Source of the DNA: Telluribacter roseus
GTDB taxonomy: Bacteria > Bacteroidota > Bacteroidia > Cytophagales > Spirosomataceae
Assembly (NCBI RefSeq): GCF_017355915.2
Contig: NZ_JAFEUV020000011.1
Location: 62,001-126,000 of the forward strand
Reading direction: 5' to 3'
DNA: 64,000 bases
In this document: positions 56,601-64,000 of the stretch, one piece after another
Layout: each line of letters begins with the position of its first letter
Numbering within the stretch: the stretch's first letter is position 1
Made by a program: the position numbers and the translations under genes
Notes under the pieces: generated by a model
Told to the model about the DNA's origin: nothing
The model's database searches: none
The model's input: only the letters and a program-made list of their open reading frames with translations

Positions 56601-57776
56601 TTGAAAGCGGATGTCGTAGAGTCTACCACACAACCCGATGCCGCCGATGTTCGCATCATGGTGAAAGATAGCGGACCGGGTATCCAGCCCGACCAACTAG
56701 ACCGGGTATTTGACCGGTTTTATCAGGGCGAGCAACTGTATTCCGATGCGCAGGGAACGGGTATTGGTCTAGCTCTCGTCAGGGAACTGGTTGAGCTTCA
56801 CCAGGGGCGCATTACCGTTAGCAGCGAGGCGGGGCAGGGAGCATGCTTCCAGGTACTACTTCCTCTGATTCCGCCCTCTTCACGTACTCCCTTAACTACC
56901 AAAGCTGTTCAGGAGGTACCCATCGACCTGCTGTTACTCCCTCATGTACCCACCGCAGTAGTGGCTACGCATCAGGTACCCGATCATTCCGAACCAGGCA
57001 AGCCTGACGATCAGCCAATCGTACTTGTGGTAGAAGATAACGACGACCTGCGCGCTTACATCAAAGCCCAACTAGAGCCTACCTACCAGGTACTTGAAAG
57101 TATGAACGGAGCCGAAGGATTGACGCTGGCCCAGGAAACTATTCCCGACCTGGTCATCAGCGACCGGATGATGCCCGTGATGGATGGAAATGAACTATGT
57201 AAGCAACTGAAGGCCCATCTTCCTACCAGCCACATACCGGTGATACTGCTGACCGCGCTGGCCTCAACCGAAGAGAAAGTGAAAGGACTGGAGACCGGCG
57301 CGGATGACTACCTGACCAAACCCTTTGATGCCCGCGAACTGCATGTACGGATCCACAATCTGATTGAGAGCCGGAAAAAGCTGCGGGAGCACTTTAGCCG
57401 GGAAATCCGGCTGGAGCCTACCGGAATAGTAGTACCTTCCGCCGAAGAGAAATTTTTACAACAAGTAATGCAGATCGTAGAGGATCGAATGGGAGATTCG
57501 GATTTCAGTGTCGATGAGTTTAGCCGTGAAGTGGGAATGAGCCGGGTACATCTGCACCGAAAGCTGAAGGCTCTGACCGGGCAATCGCCCAGCGATTTTA
57601 TCAGGATGATCCGGCTAAAACGGGCCGCCCAGCTATTGGACGCGCGGGCGGGCAACGTTGCGGAAGTGGCTTATCAGGTAGGCTTCAACAATCTGTCCTA
57701 TTTCTCCAGATGCTTCCGGGAGCAGTTTGGTAGGCTCCCCAACGAGTACGCCAGCCGTCCCGCCAAAACATGGTAG
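53628..57776 (+). CDS. Hybrid two-component system regulator (propeller-Y_Y_Y-HisKA-HATPase-REC-AraC)
   Basis: A 1382-residue one-protein signalling system. A signal/anchor segment (LLLFVVLFGPTLASAQ) is followed by two-component propeller repeats (about 40-650; for example SLVWGLSIDRSGRVYVSATDNLGYL), a Y_Y_Y domain (about 685-770; ENRFQYRLDGYDQGWSAW), a transmembrane helix (LLMYILYLAGSVGLVWGLL), HisKA with His in FYANISHEFRTPLTLI, the ATPase, a receiver with LVISDRMMPVMDGNE, and a C-terminal AraC domain (DFSVDEFSREVGMSRVHLHRKL). In Bacteroidota this family senses oligosaccharides in the periplasm and activates polysaccharide-utilisation genes. The nearest SusC/SusD pair is about 32 kb away, so its target is uncertain. 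Confidence 0.93.
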   Translation: MRCFEVPVHIHLLKLLLFVVLFGPTLASAQPHKPDPFQGLPFIQNYSPRNYLHLVPSYEHTAILQDAHGAMLIGSHGGILRYNGTTWQLIKMPGQSLVWGLSIDRSGRVYVSATDNLGYLETDATGQTRFVSLLAHLPKGVGPVGEVWNAVVTPEGVYYKSNKYLMRWHQNGFRVWKAETAYGAIQWLDHKLVVQVYQRGLYVIENDELKPYSLDEQLAQNRITFLLPLRSQNWLIGMATGGLFYFNGQQVKPVPSQLQEYLVNNIAFHAVLLPNGNIALATLKGGIVLIDQEARVQSIITKESRLPTNTVYYLAPDSQGGLWVSMEKGISRIRLGSGLTLFNEQNGIHREGYAMATHQGQVYVGTTDGLFILEAKKPLETSAHFRRVPGFNGSVWSLRSMGTSLLIASDEGLGELHNGKVVPLPATGSPWENYSRDVQPSTLDTSVFFKASMGLYAFRKRGQSWKQLGKVQGVEGDVSQLVESPTGDLWLVENRGVVRVQFPKKERGTLPDDFVRHTTIERFGADKGLPAGKVRLYIVKQDVLAQVGEPDFRLYKWNGTLGKFEVLENFGSPFGLSSYLVHPAQEKSSDKDLWLWAKYPGERSWQLMQVLRKPQGGYRVNQMDISGGTEPLKHFLFRDNDNALWFTGVDGLVRYAYREEKQKVGSYRTLLQRVILPSDSVVYPTASEVKLPYEHNSLRFEFAAPSFNGTGENRFQYRLDGYDQGWSAWSPDYFKDYTRIPEGTYTFRVRARNAQGQVGDEAVYTFTIRPPWYRTLLMYILYLAGSVGLVWGLLRWRSSRIEAEKAQLERVVQLRTREVADKNTLLSHQTQELARQAEKLRELDQVKTRFYANISHEFRTPLTLILNNLLDKLSGAQLSTSQEHVSVGVHELNVMSRNARRLLQLINQLLDLSKLESGHMVLHRQDVDLRQVLSVVYASFTSLAEYQRVHFELQLPDEPVLCQQDEDKLEKILYNLLSNAFKFTPAEGKVLLKADVVESTTQPDAADVRIMVKDSGPGIQPDQLDRVFDRFYQGEQLYSDAQGTGIGLALVRELVELHQGRITVSSEAGQGACFQVLLPLIPPSSRTPLTTKAVQEVPIDLLLLPHVPTAVVATHQVPDHSEPGKPDDQPIVLVVEDNDDLRAYIKAQLEPTYQVLESMNGAEGLTLAQETIPDLVISDRMMPVMDGNELCKQLKAHLPTSHIPVILLTALASTEEKVKGLETGADDYLTKPFDARELHVRIHNLIESRKKLREHFSREIRLEPTGIVVPSAEEKFLQQVMQIVEDRMGDSDFSVDEFSREVGMSRVHLHRKLKALTGQSPSDFIRMIRLKRAAQLLDARAGNVAEVAYQVGFNNLSYFSRCFREQFGRLPNEYASRPAKTW

Positions 57777-57808
57777 GAGTACTACATGAAGTACATAGAA
57801 TAGCTAAT

Positions 57809-57850
57809 ACAAGAACAGCGCCTCCGTATGAGAGGCGCTGTTCTTGTATT
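57809..57850 (+). terminator. Rho-independent terminator
   Basis: ACAAGAACAGCGCCTC pairs with GAGGCGCTGTTCTTGT around a short loop, just past the stop of the hybrid regulator gene. Confidence 0.85.
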
Positions 57851-58040
57851 GGCCCGGCTACTCGTATGTAACATCGGTGGTAACACAGGTACTATATGGG
57901 TAAAATGCTAGGGATCAACTACCTATAAAATTATAGCTGTTACGTCAGTGGCATCATTGGTTACGACAGTGGTAGACAGAGGAAGGGTGGGTAGTGTAGT
58001 TTTGCAGAGTCAATAAGACAATAAGCAAACACTAGCAGCC

Positions 58041-58430
58041 ATGAAAAATCTTTGTCGAAATCTGATGATTGCCTGTGCAGTCATTCTTATATCCTTCCAG
58101 TCATCCGCCCCCGAAAGAGCCGGTCTCATCGGAAGGTGGAGTAAGTATCCGGGCTTTGTGTGGGAGCTGTATCATAACCGTACATTCTCCCTTTCCATCG
58201 GCTACGGTATCCATATGTTTGGCAAGTACTCCGCCGATGGGAACCGCCTCGTCCTGTCCAAACAATCGGGTACGTTGCTGGCCATGTTGTGCGGCATTCG
58301 ATCAAGTTCCATGAAAGCCTCGGGCGACTACTACTTCGAGATGGACAAAGGGAACCTCGTGATCACCCAGTATAACGAAGGCTGCAAGGAGCAGAAGGGC
58401 GAAATACCCGGTACTTACCACCGCATCTAG
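58041..58430 (+). CDS. Small exported protein, possibly lipocalin-like
   Basis: A 129-residue protein with a signal peptide (MKNLCRNLMIACAVILISFQ, ending SSAPE). The mature part begins LIGRWSKYPGFVWELYHNRTF and continues in short strands with GKYSADGNRLVLSKQSG and GDYYFEMDKGNLVITQY, a small beta-barrel pattern of the kind annotated as lipocalin-like in Bacteroidota. No ligand can be named. A TAGTTTTGC element about 45 bp upstream could be the -7 box. Confidence 0.65.
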   Translation: MKNLCRNLMIACAVILISFQSSAPERAGLIGRWSKYPGFVWELYHNRTFSLSIGYGIHMFGKYSADGNRLVLSKQSGTLLAMLCGIRSSSMKASGDYYFEMDKGNLVITQYNEGCKEQKGEIPGTYHRI

Positions 58431-58520
58431 TGGCAGGCTTAAGCTTGGTCTTACGCAACTTTTTCTCTTATAAATCATCCATTCTATTTATTAACCATTT
58501 TACATCTAACAGCCATAAAC

Positions 58521-59228
58521 ATGCTTCAGACCGCACCCGATTATCCTGCAACAGCAGAAGACCAATCCTCATTTCTTACCGCCGCCCCCAACAAGGTACT
58601 TGACCGCATTGGGTACCTATGTGGGCTACTCTTTTTTCTGGTATTCCAGTACCGAGGATTTCTGGCTACCGGTCCACCCGCCGAATTTGATAACCAGATC
58701 CTGGCCGATTTTTATCGTAAAAATGAAGTCAACATTGTAGAGGGTGTATATGTAGGAGTACTGGCCTTTCTGTTCTTTCTGGTCTTTGCTGTAAGTCTGG
58801 CCAATCTGGTGCGCAGGGCGGATAAAAGCAATGGGTGGTTGCCCGGATTAATGATGACATCTGCGTCCATGGCCGTAGCCATATTCGTGATAGGTCAGGC
58901 CTGTGAGGCAGCCGTGGCGTTGATGGCTGGTCGTAATGCCAGTCCCGAACTGATCCGTGGTATGGACGAAATAGGTCATGTCATTACACACCTGTTTGCC
59001 ACCCCACTCGGCGTATTTCTTGTGAGTACGGCTGTTAGCATCAGGCTTTACCAGATACTGCCGCACTGGCTGGCAGTCCCCTGCCTGGCTTCGGGTTGTA
59101 CTCTGCTGGTATCATCAGGTACCTTTACCAGTACCCTTCTATTACATAGTGCAGGTATGTTAGGCCTGCTTGTATTTATGGCAACGACCGTGATCATGAG
59201 TATTACCCTACTCTGGAAAAACCGGTAG
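58521..59228 (+). CDS. Integral membrane protein of unknown function
   Basis: A 235-residue protein with about six hydrophobic segments (IGYLCGLLFFLVFQYRGFL; VYVGVLAFLFFLVFAVSLA; LMMTSASMAVAIFVIGQA; ATPLGVFLVSTAVSI; LAVPCLASGCTLLVSSG; GMLGLLVFMATTVIMSITLL) and a short soluble N-terminus. No transporter or enzyme motif recognised. It follows the small exported protein by 90 bp and precedes a terminator. Confidence 0.65.
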   Translation: MLQTAPDYPATAEDQSSFLTAAPNKVLDRIGYLCGLLFFLVFQYRGFLATGPPAEFDNQILADFYRKNEVNIVEGVYVGVLAFLFFLVFAVSLANLVRRADKSNGWLPGLMMTSASMAVAIFVIGQACEAAVALMAGRNASPELIRGMDEIGHVITHLFATPLGVFLVSTAVSIRLYQILPHWLAVPCLASGCTLLVSSGTFTSTLLLHSAGMLGLLVFMATTVIMSITLLWKNR

Positions 59229-59253
59229 TACCTACAGCTCTGCCGAAGGAACT

Positions 59254-59285
59254 CCCCGCCTTGGTGACGGTGGGGCTCTTTTTGT
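59254..59285 (+). terminator. Probable terminator
   Basis: CCCCGCC pairs with GGTGGGG (one G-T pair) around an 8-base loop, followed by CTCTTTTTG. Confidence 0.6.
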
Positions 59286-59358
59286 TGCTAATAGACCCTA
59301 AAAAGCAGATATTTTGCCATAAAGCCTTTTATTTGCTGCAGGTTTAACTACGTATGAA

Positions 59359-60141
59359 ATGCTTTTAGCCGTCGATGCCGGTAATACCGATACTGTTTTT
59401 GGATTGTATGATGCCAGCGAATGGAAGTATGTGTGGCGTACCAGATCACTGGTACAGGAGCCAGCATCCTACTACGAATCAACCCTTCGGCTGCATCTGC
59501 TGGAAGCCGGCGTTGACACCGATGCTATTGAAATCATCGTACTCAGCAGCGTAGTACCTCCCCTCACACCCACCCTGCAGACCATGCTCCGGGGACTGCT
59601 GGGCAAGGAACCCGTGCTGGTGGGGCCGGATGTATTTCCGGCTATCAACATCAGCATCGATCATCCTTACGAAATAGGTGCCGACCTTATTGCCAATGCG
59701 GTAGCTGCCTACACCCGGTACCGGCGCAACTGCATCGTGGTGGACTTTGGGACCGCGCTGACCTTTACGACGGTTTCGGCAGAGGGCGAGATACTGGGTG
59801 TAGCCATTGTACCCGGTCTGAAGACGGCCGTTAAGGCTCTGTTTGCCAATACCGCTCAGCTACCCGAAGTACCCCTGGTCTTACCGGCTTCGGCCATTGG
59901 CAAAAACACCACCCACGCCATACAGGCGGGTATACTACTAGGCTACGAGGGGCTGGTGAAGTCGATGATCCAGCGTATCCGTAAAGAATTGGACGGTGAC
60001 TGTATCGCGGTGGCTACGGGAGGTCTTTCGTCTATTATCGACACCCTGCGTGATGAATTTGTAGACATCGACCGGCGGCTGACGCTGGATGGACTACGGA
60101 TCATTGGCGAACACGTACAAGCGGCCCGCCGGCAGATCTAG
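59359..60141 (+). CDS. coaX: Type III pantothenate kinase
   Basis: A 260-residue protein of the ASKHA fold. It catalyses ATP-dependent phosphorylation of pantothenate, the first step of coenzyme A synthesis, in the cytoplasm. Motifs: MLLAVDAGNTDTVFGLYD (phosphate loop DxGNT), YEIGADLIANAVAAY (GADR-like catalytic region with conserved Asp), IVVDFGTALTFTTVSAEG and GILLGYEGLVKSMI. The type III enzyme is the usual one in Bacteroidota and is insensitive to CoA feedback. Length matches the family. Its last bases overlap the convergent gene by four bases. Confidence 0.93.
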   Translation: MLLAVDAGNTDTVFGLYDASEWKYVWRTRSLVQEPASYYESTLRLHLLEAGVDTDAIEIIVLSSVVPPLTPTLQTMLRGLLGKEPVLVGPDVFPAINISIDHPYEIGADLIANAVAAYTRYRRNCIVVDFGTALTFTTVSAEGEILGVAIVPGLKTAVKALFANTAQLPEVPLVLPASAIGKNTTHAIQAGILLGYEGLVKSMIQRIRKELDGDCIAVATGGLSSIIDTLRDEFVDIDRRLTLDGLRIIGEHVQAARRQI

Positions 60142-60533
60142 CTTCTGAAATTCCCCCCGATAATCTGCTCCAGTCCGGCTACGGATTTATTGAAGAGGTA
60201 CGTCCAGCACTCCAGCATCTGCCCCGTGGTAAGCTGTACCGGCACCAATCTGCGCAGGTAAAGGCTCTCCGACTCGATGGGGCTTACATCCTCGTAGGCA
60301 TCGAGCTCTCTGAGCAGCGCGTCCGGTTCTACTATCTGGTATACTTCTCCAAACACCCGGTACTTAGGGTCATCCAGAAAAATTGCGCCCGGATACCAGC
60401 TGATCCGGTACAACAGGCCCGTCATAGTACCTTCACCCACCCAGGTAGCGTACTGCTGAAGCAGCGTAGCAAACGGGTTTTCATATCCGCGCATAAGAGT
60501 GCCATACACAAATAGATACTGATGATTTTCCAT
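60138..60533 (-). CDS. Gamma-glutamylcyclotransferase-like protein (AIG2/GGCT fold)
   Basis: A 131-residue protein with YLFVYGTLMRGYENPF (the YGxL substrate loop), YPGAIFLDDPKYRVFGEVYQI and LLRELDAYEDVSP, where the Glu corresponds to the catalytic acid of the GGCT fold. Family members remove gamma-glutamyl groups as 5-oxoproline or act on related amine adducts; the precise substrate is unknown. It is convergent with the pantothenate kinase gene, sharing four terminal bases. Confidence 0.87.
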   Translation of the reverse strand: MENHQYLFVYGTLMRGYENPFATLLQQYATWVGEGTMTGLLYRISWYPGAIFLDDPKYRVFGEVYQIVEPDALLRELDAYEDVSPIESESLYLRRLVPVQLTTGQMLECWTYLFNKSVAGLEQIIGGNFRS

Positions 60534-60722
60534 AGGTTCAATCAGGATGCTGCTTTCAGGAACAGATTCTTAGTGTAAATTTGACACACAATATAAATTT
60601 TATTGAATTTATCGGGTACGGCTGACTTTTTGCGGTCCAGATTTCGTTCCTGAATAGGAATATACCTATTTTCGTACACCTACCTATACTAATCTCTTTA
60701 AAAACGCTTCATCCTCTATCCC

Positions 60723-62183
60723 ATGTACGATAAAAACCTTGGTACAAAACAAAAAGCTTTAAAGATAAACCTGGACCGCCGTATATACGGATCTTTTGCC
60801 GAAATCGGAGCTGGTCAGGAAACCGCAGCTATATTCTTCAAAGCCGGGGGGGCCTCGGGTACCGTCGCCAAGACCATGTCGGCTTATGACATGACTTTCA
60901 GTGATGCCATATATGGTACCGAAGAAACCGGGCGCTATGTGTGCGAGTCAAGGCTGATGAAAATGCTCCATAAGGAATATAGCCTGGTGGAGAAGCGCCT
61001 GGCCGAGAAGCGGGGGGCTGACAGCCTTTTCTTTGCCTTTGCCAATACCGTAGTGGCCCTCAACTACCAGAAGACCAATGAGGCTCATGGCTGGATTGGC
61101 CTTCGTTTTCAGCTGCGTCCACAGGGGCCGCATAATGATGTGGTAATTCACGTCCGGATGCTGGACAACGAAAACGTACTCCAGCAGCAGGCGTTGGGTA
61201 TTATAGGCGTTAACCTGATGTACGGCTGCTACTACTACTATAAGTCGCCTGAGACGCTCCTTCGCTCGCTGATGGACGATCTGAGCCCGGAGCGGATCGA
61301 AATAGATATGATTCGGTTTAGCGGGCCTGACTTCATGCAGGTAGACAACCGCCTTATGAGCCTGCACCTGGTCAAGAATGGCTTTACGGATGCCGCTCTG
61401 TTTGGGTCGGATGGGGGAGTACTTCAGCCTTCGGAGGCCTTCTACAAAAAACACATACTGCTGATGCGCGGACGGCTGCGCCCGATTACCAATGTCCATA
61501 TCGACATGATCGATAACGGCAGCGCGCAGTTTAAGGCCGAGCCGGATGTAGATCCTGATCGGGTGCGGCTGGTATCGGAGCTGACACTGCACAACCTCAA
61601 AGCCGATGACCGCGAAATAGACGAGAAAGACTTCCTGGACCGGGTGGATATCCTGTGCTCGCTGGGGCATATGGTGATGATCTCCAACTTCCATGAGTAC
61701 TACCGGTTGGTGGCTTATATTTCCAAATTGACCCGCTTGAAGTCAGGACTGCTGCTGGGCATCCCGAGCCTGCAGGATATATTCGAAGAGTCGCACTACA
61801 AGTCGCTGTCCGGTGGAATTCTGGAATCATTTGCTACACTGTTCAGCCGGAAGGTAAAGCTTTTTATCTACCCGACCCTACGCAAAGATGATACGATCTA
61901 CAACTGTGAGAACTTCACCCTGCCCGAGCATCTGCGTCCCCTGTTTCAGTACCTGTTGCTGAACAACAAGATCGAGGATATCCGTAACTACAACCGTGAC
62001 CACATGCGCTGGACGACCGACCAGGTACTTGCCCGCATCAAGCGCAACGAACCAGGCTGGGAGGAACTGGTACCCGAAAACGTAGCACAGATCATAAAGG
62101 ATAACTGCCTGTTTGGTTTCCCCTGCGATGTATATCATCCCAAGGTAGTTAAGCAGATCCACGAGGCAGTGGGGAATCTGTAA
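60723..62183 (+). CDS. Conserved cytoplasmic protein of unknown function
   Basis: A 486-residue protein with no signal peptide or membrane segment. It opens NLGTKQKALKINLDRRIYGSFAEIGAGQETAAIFFKAGGASGTVAKTMSAYDM and contains HGWIGLRFQLRPQGPHNDVVIHVRMLD, INLDRRIYGSFAEIGAGQE and GIPSLQDIFEESHYKSLSGGILESF. I recall near-identical openings in proteins across Bacteroidota and other bacteria, some labelled nicotinamide or nicotinate mononucleotide adenylyltransferase, but I see no HxGH nucleotidyltransferase motif, so I do not adopt that name. It is a single-gene unit with about 190 bp upstream. The length and strong conservation pattern suggest an enzyme. Confidence 0.75.
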   Translation: MYDKNLGTKQKALKINLDRRIYGSFAEIGAGQETAAIFFKAGGASGTVAKTMSAYDMTFSDAIYGTEETGRYVCESRLMKMLHKEYSLVEKRLAEKRGADSLFFAFANTVVALNYQKTNEAHGWIGLRFQLRPQGPHNDVVIHVRMLDNENVLQQQALGIIGVNLMYGCYYYYKSPETLLRSLMDDLSPERIEIDMIRFSGPDFMQVDNRLMSLHLVKNGFTDAALFGSDGGVLQPSEAFYKKHILLMRGRLRPITNVHIDMIDNGSAQFKAEPDVDPDRVRLVSELTLHNLKADDREIDEKDFLDRVDILCSLGHMVMISNFHEYYRLVAYISKLTRLKSGLLLGIPSLQDIFEESHYKSLSGGILESFATLFSRKVKLFIYPTLRKDDTIYNCENFTLPEHLRPLFQYLLLNNKIEDIRNYNRDHMRWTTDQVLARIKRNEPGWEELVPENVAQIIKDNCLFGFPCDVYHPKVVKQIHEAVGNL

Positions 62184-62314
62184 AGGGTACTTTTATATAT
62201 TGTAATGGCGGTGGTGGAGGTAGTGTAGCTAAGGTACCTATACCTCCACTTAAAGTCAGATCCGATTATTATCCCTCCTCATAGTCAACAACTACATTTC
62301 TTCAAATACATACA

Positions 62315-62333
62315 AAACATGAGTCATCCCGAA
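62315..62333 (+). repeat. Left terminal inverted repeat of the IS
   Basis: AAACATGAGTCATCCCGAA, the exact reverse complement of 63760-63778. Confidence 0.9.
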
Positions 62334-62406
62334 TTTTAAGGGAGTGGCGTAAAAATGAAAAACTTCCGAACTTAGTGATGCGAAGCACTAAACGGAAGGT
62401 TTTCTC

Positions 62407-63769
62407 ATGTCCAAGGACACAGTAAAAGTCGGTATCCGTTCTGACGAAGTCAAGCAAGAGGCTGGTTATTTTTACCAGCGCCTCCATATGTTTGTTCAGC
62501 CCTTAGCCACTCAACTAGATCAACTCCTGGATCGTCGATTGGTAGCTACGTTTGTAGCTCTTTTAGGCTGCATCCTACGTCACCGCCACAGCAGCATGGG
62601 CTTGCTACTAAGTGAATTAGGAGGAAAGCTCTTAGGCGAATCACACGCCCCGGCAGGCACAAAGCGTATAAGCAACCTACTTCGCAGCCAGAAGTGGTCG
62701 CACAGCCTGATTGAGCAGTACTTACTTGACCTAGCGCGCCAGCAAGCCCAACAGCTACAACAAGCTGGACAGACAGTTGTGCTACTATGGGATGAGAGCG
62801 TGGTAGAAAAGCCTGAGAGTATCCGTAGCGAAGGTTTGTGTGCTGTGCGCAGTAGTAAAGCCAAGCGATTGAAGCGTATAAAACCTGGCTTCTATAATCC
62901 ACCTGGTGGTCGTCCGGTGCATGTGCCGGGCTTTGACGGGGCCGCCCGCGCGGTGGATGGGGCTCTTGGTGGCAGGTCTAAAAACCCATCCTATGGTAGC
63001 TTTCTTCCGCTGGTACACACGTCGGGGGGATTATGCGCAGGATCGCCTGCTACTTCAAACTTCTTTACTTAAAGAAGCCGTTGCTGCCTTTGGTAAACAA
63101 CTATGGCATATCTTCGATAGGGGCTACGCCGGTAGTCGTTGGCTGGCAGAGTTGTTTGATCATCAGGCTACGTTTGTCATCCGCTGGCCTAAGCGCTACC
63201 AGCTCATTGACAGTAAGGGCAAGCGCAACGCCTGGAAGATCGCTACGGGTAAAACTGCACAGGTGCGCCGCCAGGTCTGGGACGCGCATCTGCAGCAACG
63301 GCGCATGGCAGCGGCACTGGCTCTGCCTGTCACACATGCTGACTTTCCTGAGCACCCCTTATGGTTGGTTGTATCACGGCTGGGTAAGGGTAAAGAGCCC
63401 TGGTATCTGCTGACGAATCAACCTTGTGAGCACAAAGACCAGCTTTGGTCAGTGGTGCTGGCTTATGCCCGCCGTTGGCAGATAGAAGCTTGTTTTAGAT
63501 TCTCCAAATCAGAACTAGCCATTCAATCCCCACGGCTGTGGTTCTGGCAGAACCGACTCAAACTAATGATGATGGTAACACTGGTGTATGCCTTCCTGTT
63601 ACAACTAATGAGCCCTGAGAAGGAAATGATTAGGAATGAACTGCTGCGCCGATGGTGTCACCGAACAGGAAAGCGGTGCCAACTCGCGCTGACACCGCTT
63701 TACCGTTTAAGAGCAGCACTAGCAGCTCTATTTTCTTCCTATCAAGTCATCAACCAAAGTTCGGGATGA
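62407..63769 (+). pseudogene. IS4-family transposase, frameshifted
   Basis: The N-terminal part is read from the ATG at 62407 in one frame up to about 62934, and the rest in the next frame to the stop at 63769. First-frame features: VVLLWDESVVEKPES (first catalytic Asp) and GFYNPPGGRPVHVPGF. Second-frame features: HIFDRGYAGSRWLAELF (second Asp), and RRWQIEACFRFSKSELAI (catalytic Glu). Removing the GC-rich 16 bases at 62935-62950 joins the frames as VPGFRWMGLLVAG, which fits the family. In the observed sequence the first frame stops at 63072. Either an inactivating insertion or a sequencing error; no slippery run for programmed frameshifting is present. Confidence 0.82.
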
Positions 63770-63778
63770 CTCATGTTT
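63760..63778 (-). repeat. Right terminal inverted repeat of the IS
   Basis: TTCGGGATGACTCATGTTT, overlapping the last codons of the transposase frame. Confidence 0.9.
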
Positions 63779-63799
63779 AATAAGAGGTACACTGAAGAT

Positions 63800-64000
63800 C
63801 TAGCAGGCAAAGAGGAAGCAGATCCAAAGGAAAGCCAGCAGCAGGGGGGTTCTTGACACGGCGCTGGTACCTACCATGCGATTGGTGGTATATTCGAGGA
63901 AAAAGTTAATGGTGTACTTACTAGAAAAATACAACCAGACAAACTTAGAAGCCAGGACGCACAGAATGAAAATCTCTTTCGACTGGAGGAAGGTCAACAT
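63800..64000 (-). CDS. C-terminal part of a membrane protein, possibly an FtsX-like permease remnant
   Basis: A minus-strand frame open across the window edge, ending at 63800. It reads FLQSKEIFILCVLASKFVWLYFSSKYTINFFLEY and then SRTPLLLAFLWICFLFAC, two hydrophobic segments. The first segment resembles the region before the last helices of FtsX/MacB-type ABC permeases in Bacteroidota, but the match is weak and from memory. The IS ends only 22 bp downstream, so the end of this gene may have been altered by the insertion. The Met at 64000 need not be the start. Confidence 0.35.
   Translation of the reverse strand: MLTFLQSKEIFILCVLASKFVWLYFSSKYTINFFLEYTTNRMVGTSAVSRTPLLLAFLWICFLFAC

Larger units (their letters stand above)
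62315..63778 (+). mobile_element. IS4-family insertion sequence
   Basis: A 1464-bp element bounded by perfect 19-bp inverted repeats (AAACATGAGTCATCCCGAA), with a single transposase region inside. The near-identity continues a few bases past the perfect part. No direct target repeat is obvious: the left flank ends CATACA and the right flank begins AATAAG. The transposase has a DDE layout typical of IS4-type elements, but its frame is broken. Confidence 0.87.

Noticed and set aside
60723-62183. Nicotinate mononucleotide adenylyltransferase
   Set aside because: The HxGH and related nucleotidyltransferase motifs are not visible in the sequence.
62900-62960. Programmed frameshift in the transposase
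   Set aside because: No slippery A or G run or stop-codon arrangement at the junction; a 16-bp insertion explains it better.
62309-63784. Target-site duplication around the IS
   Set aside because: Flanking bases on the two sides (CATACA and AATAAG) do not match at any reasonable length.
1-64000. CRISPR array, rRNA or tRNA genes
   Set aside because: No regularly spaced repeats and no cloverleaf or rRNA-like sequence recognised in the gaps.

Overview
The window looks like the chromosome of a member of the Bacteroidota, most likely Cytophagales and close to the Spirosomataceae (Dyadobacter/Spirosoma-type). The grounds are a SusC/SusD outer-membrane pair, three further TonB-dependent receptors with carboxypeptidase-like N-terminal domains, a one-piece hybrid two-component regulator (propeller, Y_Y_Y, kinase, receiver, AraC), A-rich ribosome binding regions and TAnnTTTG-like promoter elements. 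The taxonomic call is inference from gene content only.

Layout. 1-2.2 kb: start of a Gfo/Idh/MocA oxidoreductase (minus strand, cut by the window edge) divergent from a secreted GH13 enzyme of the trehalose-synthase type. 2.2-13.95 kb: a visibly AT-richer block of nine same-strand genes with short gaps, closed by a hairpin terminator. It encodes a PKD/LamG lipoprotein, an exported caspase-like peptidase (C14), a DUF4384 protein, three other exported proteins of unknown function, a three-segment membrane protein, a 1011-residue tubulin/FtsZ-like protein and a membrane zinc-ribbon protein. This is the best candidate here for an undescribed multi-gene system. 14-15.7 kb: a minus-strand Crp-like regulator, a DUF4345-type membrane protein and a DinB-family protein. 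16.5-24.6 kb: SusC, SusD and a propeller-HEAT-cytochrome c protein.

24.9-32 kb is a metal-uptake region: a siderophore-type TonB receptor with a PepSY membrane protein, then a ModE-like regulator followed by another TonB receptor whose leader carries a near-ideal ModE operator. 32-35.5 kb: small lipoprotein, ROK kinase and SIS isomerase pair, and two cold-shock-domain proteins. 35.5-42.2 kb: a minus-strand signalling operon (receiver-kinase, 1197-residue hybrid kinase, receiver, CheR, CheB). 42.7-47.8 kb: a PchR-like AraC regulator divergent from a siderophore-type TonB receptor and a BNR-like propeller protein with CxCC, GCP and His-rich motifs. 48-50.5 kb: DedA-type membrane protein and a PD40 propeller. 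50.8-57.8 kb: a multi-PAS kinase and the hybrid two-component regulator. 58-62.2 kb: two unknown proteins, type III pantothenate kinase, a gamma-glutamylcyclotransferase-like protein and a conserved unknown. 62.3-63.8 kb: an IS4-family insertion sequence with intact 19-bp inverted repeats and a transposase frame broken by what looks like a 16-bp insertion.

Two regulatory patterns tie genes together. A 20-bp near-palindrome sits just before the start codon of both siderophore-type receptors, with one more inverted copy upstream of the first, suggesting a shared iron-responsive repressor. A ModE-type palindrome lies between the ModE-like gene and the receptor after it, suggesting TonB-dependent uptake of a molybdenum or tungsten species. 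No rRNA, tRNA or CRISPR array was recognised.
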